Assembly (NCBI GenBank): GCA_021814475.1 | Contig: JAKAIE010000003.1 | Location: forward strand, 1 to 64,000 | Length of the DNA stretch: 64,000 nucleotides | Direction of reading: 5' to 3' | Source of the DNA: Nitrospirota bacterium | Lineage (GTDB): Bacteria > Nitrospirota > Thermodesulfovibrionia > Thermodesulfovibrionales > UBA6898 | Shown here: positions 49,315 to 58,127 of the stretch, piece after piece | How the letters are laid out: every line of letters begins with the position of its first letter | Numbering within the stretch: position 1 is the first letter of the stretch | The notes under the pieces: generated by a model | Databases searched by the model: none | Seen by the model: the letters and a program-made list of their open reading frames with translations, nothing else | What the model was told of the DNA's origin: nothing | Position numbers and translations under genes: made by a program

Positions 49315-51141
49315 ATGTGCGGGATCATCGGATATACTGGCAGGAGAAATGCGGTTTCGGTCGTCATCGAAGGGCTGAAACGACTGGAGTACAGGGGGTA
49401 TGACTCTGCCGGCGTTGCCTTTTTTTCCGGCAACGGGATAGACGTCCGCAGGTGCAAGGGAAAGATCAGGGACCTGGCTGCGATCGTGGAGGCCGAAAGG
49501 CTCTCCGGGACGACCGCGATTGGGCACACCCGCTGGGCAACGCATGGAAAGCCCTCAGAGGAGAACGCTCATCCTCATCGCTCCGGGGGCATCGTGATCG
49601 TCCATAACGGGATCATCGAAAACTACCTCAGCCTCAGGCAGCAGTTGGCCGATAAGGGTTACACGTTCACTTCCGACACTGATACTGAGGTCCTTTGCCA
49701 TCTCATCAGGGACTATGCCGAGAGGATGCCGACCGAGGAAGCGGTCAGGGAGGCTCTCAGGGAGGTCCGGGGGGCCTATGCCCTTGCGGTGATCAACGAG
49801 AAGGAGCCGGGCAAGATCGTCGGCGTCAGAAAGGACAGTCCCCTCGTGGTCGGCCTCGGCGACGGCGAATACTTCATTGCCTCGGACGTCCCCGCATTTC
49901 TTAACTACTCCCGGGATGTCATATTTCTTGACGAAGGAGAGATGGTCGTCCTTACCGACGACGGCGTGGTCGTCTCGACCCTGGAGGGCGATCCCGTGCA
50001 GAAGGAGGTCGTGTCGATCACCTGGAGCCCTGCCATGGCAGAGAAGGGCGGTTACCGTCACTTTATGCTCAAGGAGATTTTCGAGCAGCCCCGCGCAGTG
50101 AGCGATACGATCAGGGGGCGGTTTTCGGTCGAGACCGGGGAGGTCAATATCGAGGAGTTCGGCCTGTCGCAGGAGATGCTGAGGGGGATCAAAAAGATAT
50201 TCATCGTGGCCTGCGGAACGTCGTGGCATGCGGCCCTTGCCGGCAAGTACATGATCGAGGAGTTGGCGCGGATACCGGTCGAGGTCGATATCGCCTCGGA
50301 ATTCCGGTACCGGAACCCTCTTATCAATGCCGACAACCTGATGGTGGTGATTACCCAGTCCGGCGAGACCGCGGACACGCTCGCGGCCCAGCGCGAGGCC
50401 AGGAGGCTCGGCGCCCGAGTGCTGAGCATCTGCAATGTGGTGGGGTCCACTTCCGCCCGGGAGGCCGATGCGGTCTTTTATACGCATTCCGGACCTGAAA
50501 TCGGTGTCGCCTCGACCAAGGCCTTCCTGACGCAGTTTACCGCGGTGTATCTCCTGTCGATTGCCTTCGGCCGGATGAACGGGATGCTCGATGCCGGCCG
50601 CTCGCGGAGGCTCCTTGAGGACCTGCTTATGCTTCCCGGCAAGATAGAAACGGCGCTCTCGGCGGATGACGCGGTGCTGTCGGTCGCCCGGGAGTACAGC
50701 AAGGCGAGGGGGTTCATCTACCTCGGCAGGGGGATCAACTTCCCCATGGCGCTCGAAGGGGCGTTGAAACTCAAGGAGATCTCCTACATCCACGCGGAGG
50801 GATACCCTGCGGGCGAGATGAAGCACGGGCCGATCGCCCTTATAGATGAAGACCTGCCGGTGGTCATCCTCGTTTCGAAAGACGCACTTTACGAAAAGAT
50901 GCTGACCAGCATACAGGAGGTCAAGAGCAGGGGGGGCAATGTGATTGCGCTGGCCCTCCAGTCCTGTGACGAGGTCTGCAACGTTTCTAAGCGGTGTATC
51001 CTGGTCCCCGAAACGAATCCCTTCCTGTCGCCCGTACTGCTGGCGGTGCCTCTGCAACTGCTCGCGTATCACATCGGTGTGCTGCGGGGTTGCGACGTGG
51101 ACCAGCCCAGGAATCTGGCCAAGAGCGTGACCGTCGAATGA
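49315..51141 (+). CDS. glmS: Glutamine-fructose-6-phosphate aminotransferase
   Basis: A 608-residue enzyme converting fructose 6-phosphate and glutamine to glucosamine 6-phosphate. The N-terminal Ntn amidotransferase starts MCGIIGYTG with catalytic Cys2. Two SIS domains follow, with CGTSWHAALAGKYMIE and SQSGETADT-like (TQSGETADT) motifs, and it ends with DVDQPRNLAKSVTVE, the family C terminus. The upstream gap is only 24 bases with a GGGAGGG site, so no glmS ribozyme is present. It is in the same operon as glmU. Confidence 0.97.
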   Translation: MCGIIGYTGRRNAVSVVIEGLKRLEYRGYDSAGVAFFSGNGIDVRRCKGKIRDLAAIVEAERLSGTTAIGHTRWATHGKPSEENAHPHRSGGIVIVHNGIIENYLSLRQQLADKGYTFTSDTDTEVLCHLIRDYAERMPTEEAVREALREVRGAYALAVINEKEPGKIVGVRKDSPLVVGLGDGEYFIASDVPAFLNYSRDVIFLDEGEMVVLTDDGVVVSTLEGDPVQKEVVSITWSPAMAEKGGYRHFMLKEIFEQPRAVSDTIRGRFSVETGEVNIEEFGLSQEMLRGIKKIFIVACGTSWHAALAGKYMIEELARIPVEVDIASEFRYRNPLINADNLMVVITQSGETADTLAAQREARRLGARVLSICNVVGSTSAREADAVFYTHSGPEIGVASTKAFLTQFTAVYLLSIAFGRMNGMLDAGRSRRLLEDLLMLPGKIETALSADDAVLSVAREYSKARGFIYLGRGINFPMALEGALKLKEISYIHAEGYPAGEMKHGPIALIDEDLPVVILVSKDALYEKMLTSIQEVKSRGGNVIALALQSCDEVCNVSKRCILVPETNPFLSPVLLAVPLQLLAYHIGVLRGCDVDQPRNLAKSVTVE

Positions 51142-51228
51142 CCGCCGGATCCTTTACAGGACTGGATTTCAGAGGCCCGGATCTGCTATTCTATAGGCAC
51201 ACGGATCACCACGGAGCAAATACAACAG

Positions 51229-53340
51229 ATGTCTAAAGAAGGGTTAATGCAGGATCTCAATCCGCAGCAGAAAGAAGCCTTGCAGCACATCGATGGCCCC
51301 CTGTTGGTACTCGCCGGGGCTGGTAGCGGGAAGACAAAAGTAATAACCCACAAATTCGCGTATCTAGTCAAGACGCAGAAAAAACCGGTCGACTCGGTCC
51401 TCGCGGTCACCTTTACCAACAAGGCCGCCGAGGAGATGAAGGGGCGAATCTCCGGCCTTCTCAATAACGACATACGCAGCGCCTGGATCGGAACGCTCCA
51501 TTCGCAGTGCGGTAAAATCCTCAGGAAGGAGATCGGTCATCTCGGGTATACCTCCGATTTTTCGATCTATGACGAGGACGACCGCTGCAACCTCATCCGC
51601 CATATCCTGAAAGACTTCAGGATCTATGAGGCCCTCTATAAAGGGGTTTCATCCCGGATCAATTTTCTCAAGGCTTCGCTCGTCGGGCCGGACCAGTTCC
51701 TGACGTCCGGCGACGGATTCGGTTTCGACGAGAAACTGGCCAAGGTATACGTGCGGTATCAGGACGAGTTGCAGCGTTCGAACGCGCTGGATTTCGACGA
51801 CCTCATCATGCTGACAGTAAAGCTGTTCCAGGAGCACCCGAAGGTGCTGAAAAAGTATCAGCAGCTCTTCGGCTATATCCTTGTGGATGAGTTCCAGGAC
51901 CTGAACTATTCGCAGTACCAACTCGTAAAACTGATGGCGAAACAGCACAGGAATATCTGTGCCGTGGGCGATGACGACCAGAGTATCTACCGGTTCCGGG
52001 GAGCCGATGTCCAGCATATCCTCAATTTTGAGAAGGATTTCCCCGGCGCCCGGGTTGTGCGACTCGAAAGGAATTACCGGTCGACCCAGAACATCCTTGA
52101 CGCCTCGCATGCGGTCATCTCGAAGAACGCCAACAGGAAGGACAAGAAGCTCTGGACCGACAAGGGGCCGGGCGAAAAAGTTCATTTCTGCTGGCTGAAC
52201 AATGAAGAGGAAGAATCCAGGCATGTGGCGAAGATCATAAAGGAGCTGTATCTCAAGGGGGCATTTGCCTATAAGGATGTGGGCATCCTCTACCGGGTGA
52301 ACCTCCAGTCCCGCGCACTGGAAGAGGCCCTCAGGGATACGGGCCTGCCCTACAAGGTGATTGGCGGGGTCAGCTTTTACCAGAGGAAGGAGATCAAGGA
52401 CCTGATCGCCTATGCGCGTCTGGTCTTTAACCACGGCGACAACGTGAGCCTCAGGCGGATTATCAACTGTCCGCCGCGCGGCATCGGCGCCGCGACGATC
52501 GCGAAGATCGAGAGCGAGGCGAAGAAGAAGTCCGCGTGTCTTTTCGAAAGCCTCAAGGCCTGTATCAAAAGCAGCGGGATTGTGGCTGCCACGAGGGAAA
52601 AGCTTGGGGGCTTCGCGGCCCTTGTCGAAGAGCTGGCGCCGGCGAATACGGGGAATGCCGCGGCCATCCTGAAGGACATCTCCGAGAGGACCGGATTGAA
52701 GGAATCCCTGGACGAAGACCGGAAACAGAATATCCAGGAGCTGATCTCCTCCGCCGAAGGAAGGGAGATGCAGGATTTCCTTGACAGGGTGTCGCTGCTG
52801 ACGAACCTCAGCGAGGATGAATCCGGGGACCAGATCTCCCTGATGACACTCCATAATGCGAAGGGGCTCGAATTCCCGGTGGTCTTTGTAACCGGCATTG
52901 AGGAAGGTGTCCTGCCGTATTTCAAGGCGATCGGGAAGGAAGACGAGATCGCCGAGGAGCGGCGGCTCTTCTATGTCGGGATGACCCGGGCGCGTGATCT
53001 CCTCCTGCTTTCAGGGGCGCGCAAACGCCGGCTTTATGCCAGGGTGCAGGAACAGGAACCATCAAGGTTTCTGAAAAACCTGCCGAGAGATTATTGCCAC
53101 TGGATCGAGAAGGTGACCGAACATCAGCCGGTCAGGAACAACAGGGACAACAGGAAGGTCGAAGTAGTAAAGATGAAGCCTCTTTTCGCCTCCGGCTGCC
53201 GGGTGAAGCATCCGGTCTGGGGTATCGGGGTCATTCGCGACTGTTATGGAGACGGAGAGGACCAGAAGGTGATGGTCAACTTCCCGAACATTGGACTGAA
53301 GAGGCTCTCGCTGAAGCTGGCCAATCTCACGAAGATTTAG
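51229..53340 (+). CDS. UvrD/PcrA-family DNA helicase
   Basis: A 703-residue superfamily 1 helicase. Motif I is LAGAGSGKTKV, motif II is LVDEFQDLN, motif III is GDDDQSIYRFRGA, motif IV has RLERNYRSTQNIL and motif V is LMTLHNAKGLEFPVVF; motif VI is RRLFYVGMTRA. The last 50 residues (VKHPVWGIGVIRD...NFPNIGLKRLSLKLANL) are the tudor-like PcrA C-terminal domain. It unwinds DNA in repair and replication. Two in-frame starts exist, 51229 and 51247. It is followed by gatC. Confidence 0.94.
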   Translation: MSKEGLMQDLNPQQKEALQHIDGPLLVLAGAGSGKTKVITHKFAYLVKTQKKPVDSVLAVTFTNKAAEEMKGRISGLLNNDIRSAWIGTLHSQCGKILRKEIGHLGYTSDFSIYDEDDRCNLIRHILKDFRIYEALYKGVSSRINFLKASLVGPDQFLTSGDGFGFDEKLAKVYVRYQDELQRSNALDFDDLIMLTVKLFQEHPKVLKKYQQLFGYILVDEFQDLNYSQYQLVKLMAKQHRNICAVGDDDQSIYRFRGADVQHILNFEKDFPGARVVRLERNYRSTQNILDASHAVISKNANRKDKKLWTDKGPGEKVHFCWLNNEEEESRHVAKIIKELYLKGAFAYKDVGILYRVNLQSRALEEALRDTGLPYKVIGGVSFYQRKEIKDLIAYARLVFNHGDNVSLRRIINCPPRGIGAATIAKIESEAKKKSACLFESLKACIKSSGIVAATREKLGGFAALVEELAPANTGNAAAILKDISERTGLKESLDEDRKQNIQELISSAEGREMQDFLDRVSLLTNLSEDESGDQISLMTLHNAKGLEFPVVFVTGIEEGVLPYFKAIGKEDEIAEERRLFYVGMTRARDLLLLSGARKRRLYARVQEQEPSRFLKNLPRDYCHWIEKVTEHQPVRNNRDNRKVEVVKMKPLFASGCRVKHPVWGIGVIRDCYGDGEDQKVMVNFPNIGLKRLSLKLANLTKI

Positions 53341-53350
53341 GTGCGCATCC

Positions 53351-53629
53351 ATGAAGATTTCGATAGATCAGGTATCCAGGCTCGCACGTCTTTCGCTCTC
53401 CGGTGACGAGAAAGAGACCTTCGGCCGGCAGCTCGACAGCATCCTCAGCTATATGGAAACCCTGAACGCACTGCAGACGTCAGATATAGAGGCTACCTCT
53501 CATGTGCTGGCGATCAGCAACGTCGTCAGGGAGGACGCCCCGGCCGCGTCTCTGCCCAGGGAAGCTGCGCTCCGCAATGCGCCGGACGGCGCCGGCGAGT
53601 TCTACCGCGTCCCGAAGATAATAGAATGA
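53351..53629 (+). CDS. gatC: Aspartyl/glutamyl-tRNA amidotransferase subunit C
   Basis: A 92-residue subunit of the GatCAB amidotransferase, which converts misacylated Asp-tRNA(Asn) or Glu-tRNA(Gln). The N-terminal SIDQVSRLARLSLSGDE and middle LDSILSYMETLNALQTSDIEATSH segments and the FYRVPKII end are typical. GatA and GatB are not adjacent, since panD follows, so they must be encoded elsewhere. Confidence 0.9.
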   Translation: MKISIDQVSRLARLSLSGDEKETFGRQLDSILSYMETLNALQTSDIEATSHVLAISNVVREDAPAASLPREAALRNAPDGAGEFYRVPKIIE

Positions 53630-53645
53630 AAGGAAGACACGTGTC

Positions 53646-53996
53646 ATGTTGAGATGTATGCTCAGGACCAAGCTCCATATGGCGACGGTTACGGAATCGA
53701 ACATCGCCTACGAAGGGAGCATCACGATCGATGCCTCCCTCATGAAAGAGGCGGGGATAATCCCGTATGAGCAGGTGATGATCAGCAATGTCAACAACGG
53801 AGAGCGCTTCGAAACCTATGTGATCGCCGGCAGGAAGGGGTCCGGCGAGATATGCCTCAACGGTCCGACGGCCCGAAAAGGCGTGGTCGGGGACAAGGTT
53901 ATCATCTTCTGTTACGGCTACCTGGAAGACGGCAAGGCGAAGGTCCTGAAGCCGAAGATTATCAAGCTCGACGACAGCAACCGTATTAAACGCTGA
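53646..53996 (+). CDS. panD: Aspartate 1-decarboxylase
   Basis: A 116-residue pyruvoyl enzyme precursor that makes beta-alanine for coenzyme A. Self-cleavage between Gly24 and Ser25 (YEGSITID) would give the pyruvoyl group. It also has Lys9 and the GDKVIIFCYG and NNGERFETYVI segments. The length is short but normal. It lies 16 bases after gatC, with AAGGAAG before the start. coaE at 25442 is the other pantothenate/CoA gene in the window. Confidence 0.95.
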   Translation: MLRCMLRTKLHMATVTESNIAYEGSITIDASLMKEAGIIPYEQVMISNVNNGERFETYVIAGRKGSGEICLNGPTARKGVVGDKVIIFCYGYLEDGKAKVLKPKIIKLDDSNRIKR

Positions 53997-54139
53997 CCCC
54001 TCCGGGGAGCCTGCGGTACGTCCGCAGAAAAAGAAGGATCTCCCTTAACCCTTCCCCGCCCCCCGGTTTCATACTTGCCGGACTGTATATGCTATAGTGT
54101 AGATATCGCCTGATTTGATCATATTTTAGCGAGGGCAGG

Positions 54140-54853
54140 ATGCAGACAAAGAGAAAGTATCCCCGGTTCAGCGTGGACATCATGAACATAACCGGCAGAA
54201 TAGTCGTCAGCAGTATCGTGGAGATTGAGGAAATCGACCGCGAACATATAGTCATCTCGACTGATGCCCGCATGAACCTCAACCGGGAATACAGCCTGAA
54301 GATCGAGGACAACGGCGGCAGTCTTAGCGTCAGCGGAGTTGTCGAATCTTCATCAATAGGCAGCTCCGCGGTCTCGCCGGACGGTGAGGCAATCCCCCTT
54401 TATCGCGCGAAGATACGGTTCGGCGCCGGGTCCGGCAGGGGACATGACGACATAGACGGATTTATCCGGAGGCTGCGGGAAGAGAGCCCCGCACAGGTGA
54501 GCGGTGTAGGCCTGCGGGCAGGCCTCGCCCGGGAGAGCGGCGCCCCGGTGACCGAGTCGTGCCGGGTGAAAAAGATCAGCCTCGGCGGTATGCTGATGGA
54601 ATGCGCGAACCGGCAGGAGACGGAGCGCATACTCCCCGTCCTGCTGACCCTCCCTGACGGCACCCCACTGAGTGTAAGGGCGCGGGTCGCCTCCTGCATC
54701 CCTGTCTCTGGCGGAGACGCTGAGTTGTTCGATGTCGGTGTGGCGTTTGCCGATATGCCGGAAAATGACTGGCAGAGGCTTCAGGCCTTTGTCAAGCTTC
54801 TCGAGGTGATGGAGGGTGACAGTTCCGATTTATGGAGGCAGGAGAAGAGCTAG
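54140..54853 (+). CDS. PilZ-type protein with two PilZ-like halves
   Basis: A 237-residue protein. The N terminus has RKYPR, an RxxxR c-di-GMP-binding motif, followed by a beta-rich segment. A second half contains VKKISLGGMLMEC, recalling the D/NxSxxG part of a PilZ domain, with further strands to about residue 220. It may be a c-di-GMP receptor with a split or duplicated PilZ fold. It has a good AGGGCAGG site and its own transcription unit. Confidence 0.65.
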   Translation: MQTKRKYPRFSVDIMNITGRIVVSSIVEIEEIDREHIVISTDARMNLNREYSLKIEDNGGSLSVSGVVESSSIGSSAVSPDGEAIPLYRAKIRFGAGSGRGHDDIDGFIRRLREESPAQVSGVGLRAGLARESGAPVTESCRVKKISLGGMLMECANRQETERILPVLLTLPDGTPLSVRARVASCIPVSGGDAELFDVGVAFADMPENDWQRLQAFVKLLEVMEGDSSDLWRQEKS

Positions 54854-54929
54854 GCCATAGCCTTTTCCCTGCCTGGATTCCCTGCTCACCGCGCTGCGCG
54901 CACTGCGCAATGCGGGTACAAGAGACTAT

Positions 54930-55565
54930 ATGATCGACTGGACAGTACATATCAAGATATTTACCACTCTGCTTGCGATCGTGAACCCTCTGGGAATCAT
55001 TCCTTTTTTTGTCGGGCTTACTGCCGGCATGGGCGAAACAGAGAGGAAAAGGACCGCGCATACGACGAGTATAGCTGTTGCGGTTGTCCTGACGGTGGCG
55101 ACGCTGCTCGGCAATCCTGTGCTGAAATTCTTCGGGGTCAGCATCGCATCGTTCAAGGTCGGCGGCGGTATCCTCCTCATGCTGATGTCGATCGACATGA
55201 TGCAGGCGAGGTATAAACACACCAACCAGACCCCTGAAGAGGCCCAGGAGGCGGAGGAAAAAGAGAGCATTGCGGTGGTGCCGATTGCTGTGCCTCTTCT
55301 GGCCGGTCCGGGCGCGATATCCACCGTCATCATTTATGCGGACCAGTCTTTTCACCCGCTGCATATCGGCCTGATTATTCTCAGTTGCCTGCTTGTCGCG
55401 CTGCTGACATGGGCTTCTCTGACTGTCGCTGCCCCTGTCAGCCGGCTGATGAGCAGGACCTCGATCAATATCGCCACTCGCCTCATGGGGTTGCTCCTGG
55501 CCGCCATTGCCGTCGAGTTCATAAGCGGCGGAATCGCTCAGCTGCTTCCCGGGATGGCGAGATAA
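54930..55565 (+). CDS. MarC-family integral membrane protein
   Basis: A 211-residue protein with six predicted membrane helices in the two-repeat MarC arrangement: NPLGIIPFFVGLTAGM near residue 17 and GPGAISTVIIYADQS near residue 125, both with the conserved NP/GP turns. The family's role is unknown; it is not a proven antibiotic exporter despite the name. No strong ribosome-binding site is seen. The following gene begins 15 bases after its stop. Confidence 0.9.
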   Translation: MIDWTVHIKIFTTLLAIVNPLGIIPFFVGLTAGMGETERKRTAHTTSIAVAVVLTVATLLGNPVLKFFGVSIASFKVGGGILLMLMSIDMMQARYKHTNQTPEEAQEAEEKESIAVVPIAVPLLAGPGAISTVIIYADQSFHPLHIGLIILSCLLVALLTWASLTVAAPVSRLMSRTSINIATRLMGLLLAAIAVEFISGGIAQLLPGMAR

Positions 55566-55579
55566 AGGGTATCGGAGAT

Positions 55580-56035
55580 ATGCCGGAGTGGCCGGCCCCT
55601 CCTGTTTTCGCAAGGCAGGCCGGAAATTTGAAGATGCCTGCCGCGTTTGCTACAATATCAGGCGTGAGCAAGGTTACCGCATATAAAAATACCGATAGGC
55701 ACTGCTTTTGTCAGATCAAATTCGACAGCAGGGAACGCATACTCGTGTCAGTTGCAGGCGTTCCCGCTCATGGCATCAGGGTGATTGAGCTGCTGTTTGG
55801 ATTCATCCCGTATAAGACGATATGGGAATATAATGCGAGGGCAGAGGAACAGGAAGCCGCTTACAGGGAACTGATCGATCTTTTCACGGGTCAGACTGGG
55901 GAAAAAGCCGGCCATCCGCTAGACGCGATCATCCTCAGGCTTCTCACCTGCAGGTCCTGCTTCGAGGCCGCTGACATGCTGCAGTGCGCGGAGCACGAAG
56001 CGTCATCCTCCCGGCAGCAACCCGCCGGTCTATAG
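55580..56035 (+). CDS. Hypothetical protein
   Basis: A 151-residue soluble protein that I do not recognise, with a mixed alpha/beta appearance and Cys residues scattered through the middle (HCFCQ and CRSCFEAADMLQC). It begins 15 bases after the MarC gene with GGAG a few bases upstream; a second in-frame start at 55634 would remove 18 residues. It is followed by a strong hairpin. No function can be assigned. Confidence 0.5.
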   Translation: MPEWPAPPVFARQAGNLKMPAAFATISGVSKVTAYKNTDRHCFCQIKFDSRERILVSVAGVPAHGIRVIELLFGFIPYKTIWEYNARAEEQEAAYRELIDLFTGQTGEKAGHPLDAIILRLLTCRSCFEAADMLQCAEHEASSSRQQPAGL

Positions 56036-56048
56036 TCCTCAATCGCAT

Positions 56049-56075
56049 GGAAGTGCGGCTGTTTGCCGCACTTCC
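56049..56075. terminator. Convergent hairpin between hypothetical gene and dapA
   Basis: A perfect 11-base-pair stem, GGAAGTGCGGC and GCCGCACTTCC, with a 5-base loop, lies between two convergent genes. There is no T-run on either side, so it may be a stability element or a weak terminator for both. Confidence 0.5.
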
Positions 56076-56119
56076 GGAAGAAAAACCTGCCCCCTGCACA
56101 TTAATCAGCCCCCCCGCCG

Positions 56120-56995
56120 CTATTTTATAAGTTTCATGCCCTTCAGGATCTTTGCAAGCTTCTCCCTGTTGGCCGGCGCCATCTCGCAGAGAGGCATCCT
56201 GAACTCTTCCTTTATCTTGCCCATCAGAGCCAGGGCGGTCTTGACGGGGATCGGGTTTGTTTCGATGAACATCGAGCCGTTCAGCGGCTCCAGCTGGAAG
56301 TGCAGTGCCCTTGCCTCGTCGTGTCTTCCCGCTGCCCAGAGGCTGCACATGTCGGCGACCATCTTCGGGGCGACGTTGGCAGTGACTGAGATGACCCCTG
56401 TGCCGCCAAGAGCCATGAGCGGGAGGGTCGTGAAGTCGTCGCCCGAGAGCACGGACAGCCTGTCGCCGCAGAGCCTTATCAGATCGCTCACCTGCCTCAG
56501 GTCCCCGGTTGCTTCCTTGATCGCAACGATATTCCTTATCTCCGCGAGCCGCGCCACCGTTGCCGGAAGCATATTCACCGCGGTCCTTCCCGGGACGTTG
56601 TAGAGCACGATCGGGATGTTGACCGCTTCGGCGACCATCTTGTAGTGCCTGAAGAGACCTTCCTGCGTCGGCTTGTTGTAGTACGGGGCGACGATCAGCG
56701 CAGCGTCGGCCTTCGCCTTCTTCGCCTCTTTCGTGATCATGATCGTCTCGTCCGTCGAGTTGGCGCCGGTGCCGGCGATGACAGGCACTCTTTTGGCGAC
56801 AGCCTCGACCGAAAAGCGGACAACGCGGTAATGTTCCTTATAATCGAGCGTGGCAGATTCGCCTGTTGTCCCGCACGGCACGATCGCGCTAGTCCCCTGT
56901 TTTATATGCCAGTTGATGAGGTCCCCGAGGGCCGTTTCATCGACCTTGCCTTTTTTGAATGGTGTGACGATCGCTACGATCGAGCCTTTAAACAT
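56120..56995 (-). CDS. dapA: 4-hydroxy-tetrahydrodipicolinate synthase
   Basis: A 291-residue TIM-barrel enzyme that joins pyruvate and aspartate semialdehyde in lysine and diaminopimelate synthesis. Markers are CGTTGESATL, the catalytic Tyr in LYNVPGRT, and the Schiff-base Lys in AIKEATGDL. It ends the leftward lysA-dapF-PilZ-dapA operon and has a GAGGAGG site. A TATAAT lies inside the preceding PilZ gene and could give an internal start. Confidence 0.96.
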   Translation of the reverse strand: MFKGSIVAIVTPFKKGKVDETALGDLINWHIKQGTSAIVPCGTTGESATLDYKEHYRVVRFSVEAVAKRVPVIAGTGANSTDETIMITKEAKKAKADAALIVAPYYNKPTQEGLFRHYKMVAEAVNIPIVLYNVPGRTAVNMLPATVARLAEIRNIVAIKEATGDLRQVSDLIRLCGDRLSVLSGDDFTTLPLMALGGTGVISVTANVAPKMVADMCSLWAAGRHDEARALHFQLEPLNGSMFIETNPIPVKTALALMGKIKEEFRMPLCEMAPANREKLAKILKGMKLIK

Positions 56996-57005
56996 TGCGT
57001 CCTCC

Positions 57006-57305
57006 TCAAAAACAGTTTATATCATTATACAGGAGAACCCCGACCCTCAGTCTACCGTCCAGTTCCCCCACCCATTGAACCTCTGCCGTCCGTACTGAGC
57101 CGTCCTCCTGCCTGATCTCTATCACGAAGCCGGGTTCGAGCTTGAATGACGTCACGAACCCCAGCCCGTTTTCCGATCTGTCGATGCCGCGCCCGGTAAA
57201 ACTCACAGGGTTCGGGCTGCCGAATTCCAGGACATTCATCGAAAATTCGATCGGCATGTCATACCCGATCCTGGGATGTTTTCTTTTCTCAGAGAACGAT
57301 CCCAT
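57006..57305 (-). CDS. PilZ-domain protein
   Basis: A 99-residue single PilZ domain with RKHPR (RxxxR) near residue 8 and DRSENGLG (D-x-S-x2-G) near residue 43, both needed to bind c-di-GMP. It probably senses c-di-GMP and acts on another protein. It is embedded between dapF and dapA, 3 bases after dapF and 10 bases before dapA, which is an unexpected place for a signalling gene. Confidence 0.85.
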   Translation of the reverse strand: MGSFSEKRKHPRIGYDMPIEFSMNVLEFGSPNPVSFTGRGIDRSENGLGFVTSFKLEPGFVIEIRQEDGSVRTAEVQWVGELDGRLRVGVLLYNDINCF

Positions 57306-57308
57306 CAG

Positions 57309-58127
57309 TCAGATACCGAACCGGCCTTCGAAGACCTCGACCGCGGGTCCGGTCATATAGACATGGTTGTTGCCGGCCCATTCTATCAGCAGGTCACCGC
57401 CGAGAAGGTGGATGGTTGTTTTCCTGCCCGACAGTCCCTTGAGATGGGCAGCCACGCCGACCGCCGACGCCCCGGTGCCGCAGGCCATCGTCTCTCCGGA
57501 TCCCCGCTCCCAGACGCGCATGCTGATCTCCCCGGGACCTGTCTTCTGGATGAACTCGACGTTGATCCTCTTCGGGAAAAGGGGGTGCCTTTCGATGAGC
57601 GGGCCGTATCTGTGGACATCGAAGTCCTCGACATTGTCCACCACGATCACTGCGTGGGGGTTTCCCATCGAGACGCAGGTGACGCTGAATTCGCGGCCGT
57701 CGACGGTAAGGGGCATGTCCTTCACCGTACCGTCGACCGCAACCGGGATCTGTCTGCCCTCGAGCACCGGTTCTCCCATGTCGACCTTCACCAGGGCTCC
57801 ATCGCGTTCCGGTCTTATGATGCCTGCGGGCGTTTCTATTCCGAGGATATCCTTGCCTGACAGTCCCCTGTCCCAGATATACTTTGCCAGACAGCGGATG
57901 CCGTTGCCGCACATCTCGACCTCGCTTCCGTCGGCGTTGAATATCCTCATTCCGAAATCGGCCGAGGCTGACGACTCCAGAAGAAGGATCTGGTCGGCCC
58001 CGATCCCGAACCTGCGGTGGCAGAGCCTTTGCGAGAGACCTGGAAGGTCGTCGAGAAGCAGGTCCCTCATATCTATGACAATGAAGTCATTTCCGAGGCC
58101 GTGCATTTTTGTGAAGGAGATATTCAT
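57309..58127 (-). CDS. dapF: Diaminopimelate epimerase
   Basis: A 272-residue epimerase converting L,L- to meso-diaminopimelate. Both catalytic cysteines are present: MCGNGIRCLAKY near residue 72 and MACGTGASAVG near residue 215. The N terminus SFTKMHGLGNDFIVID is typical. It overlaps lysA by 4 bases. Confidence 0.96.
   Translation of the reverse strand: MNISFTKMHGLGNDFIVIDMRDLLLDDLPGLSQRLCHRRFGIGADQILLLESSASADFGMRIFNADGSEVEMCGNGIRCLAKYIWDRGLSGKDILGIETPAGIIRPERDGALVKVDMGEPVLEGRQIPVAVDGTVKDMPLTVDGREFSVTCVSMGNPHAVIVVDNVEDFDVHRYGPLIERHPLFPKRINVEFIQKTGPGEISMRVWERGSGETMACGTGASAVGVAAHLKGLSGRKTTIHLLGGDLLIEWAGNNHVYMTGPAVEVFEGRFGI

Noticed and set aside
47827-49545. A 572-codon open frame on the minus strand opposite glmU
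   Set aside because: It lies antisense to an intact glmU, with Arg/Asp/His-rich low-information sequence and no motif.
49555-51072. A 505-codon minus-strand open frame opposite glmS
   Set aside because: It is antisense to a full-length glmS with all motifs; composition shadow.
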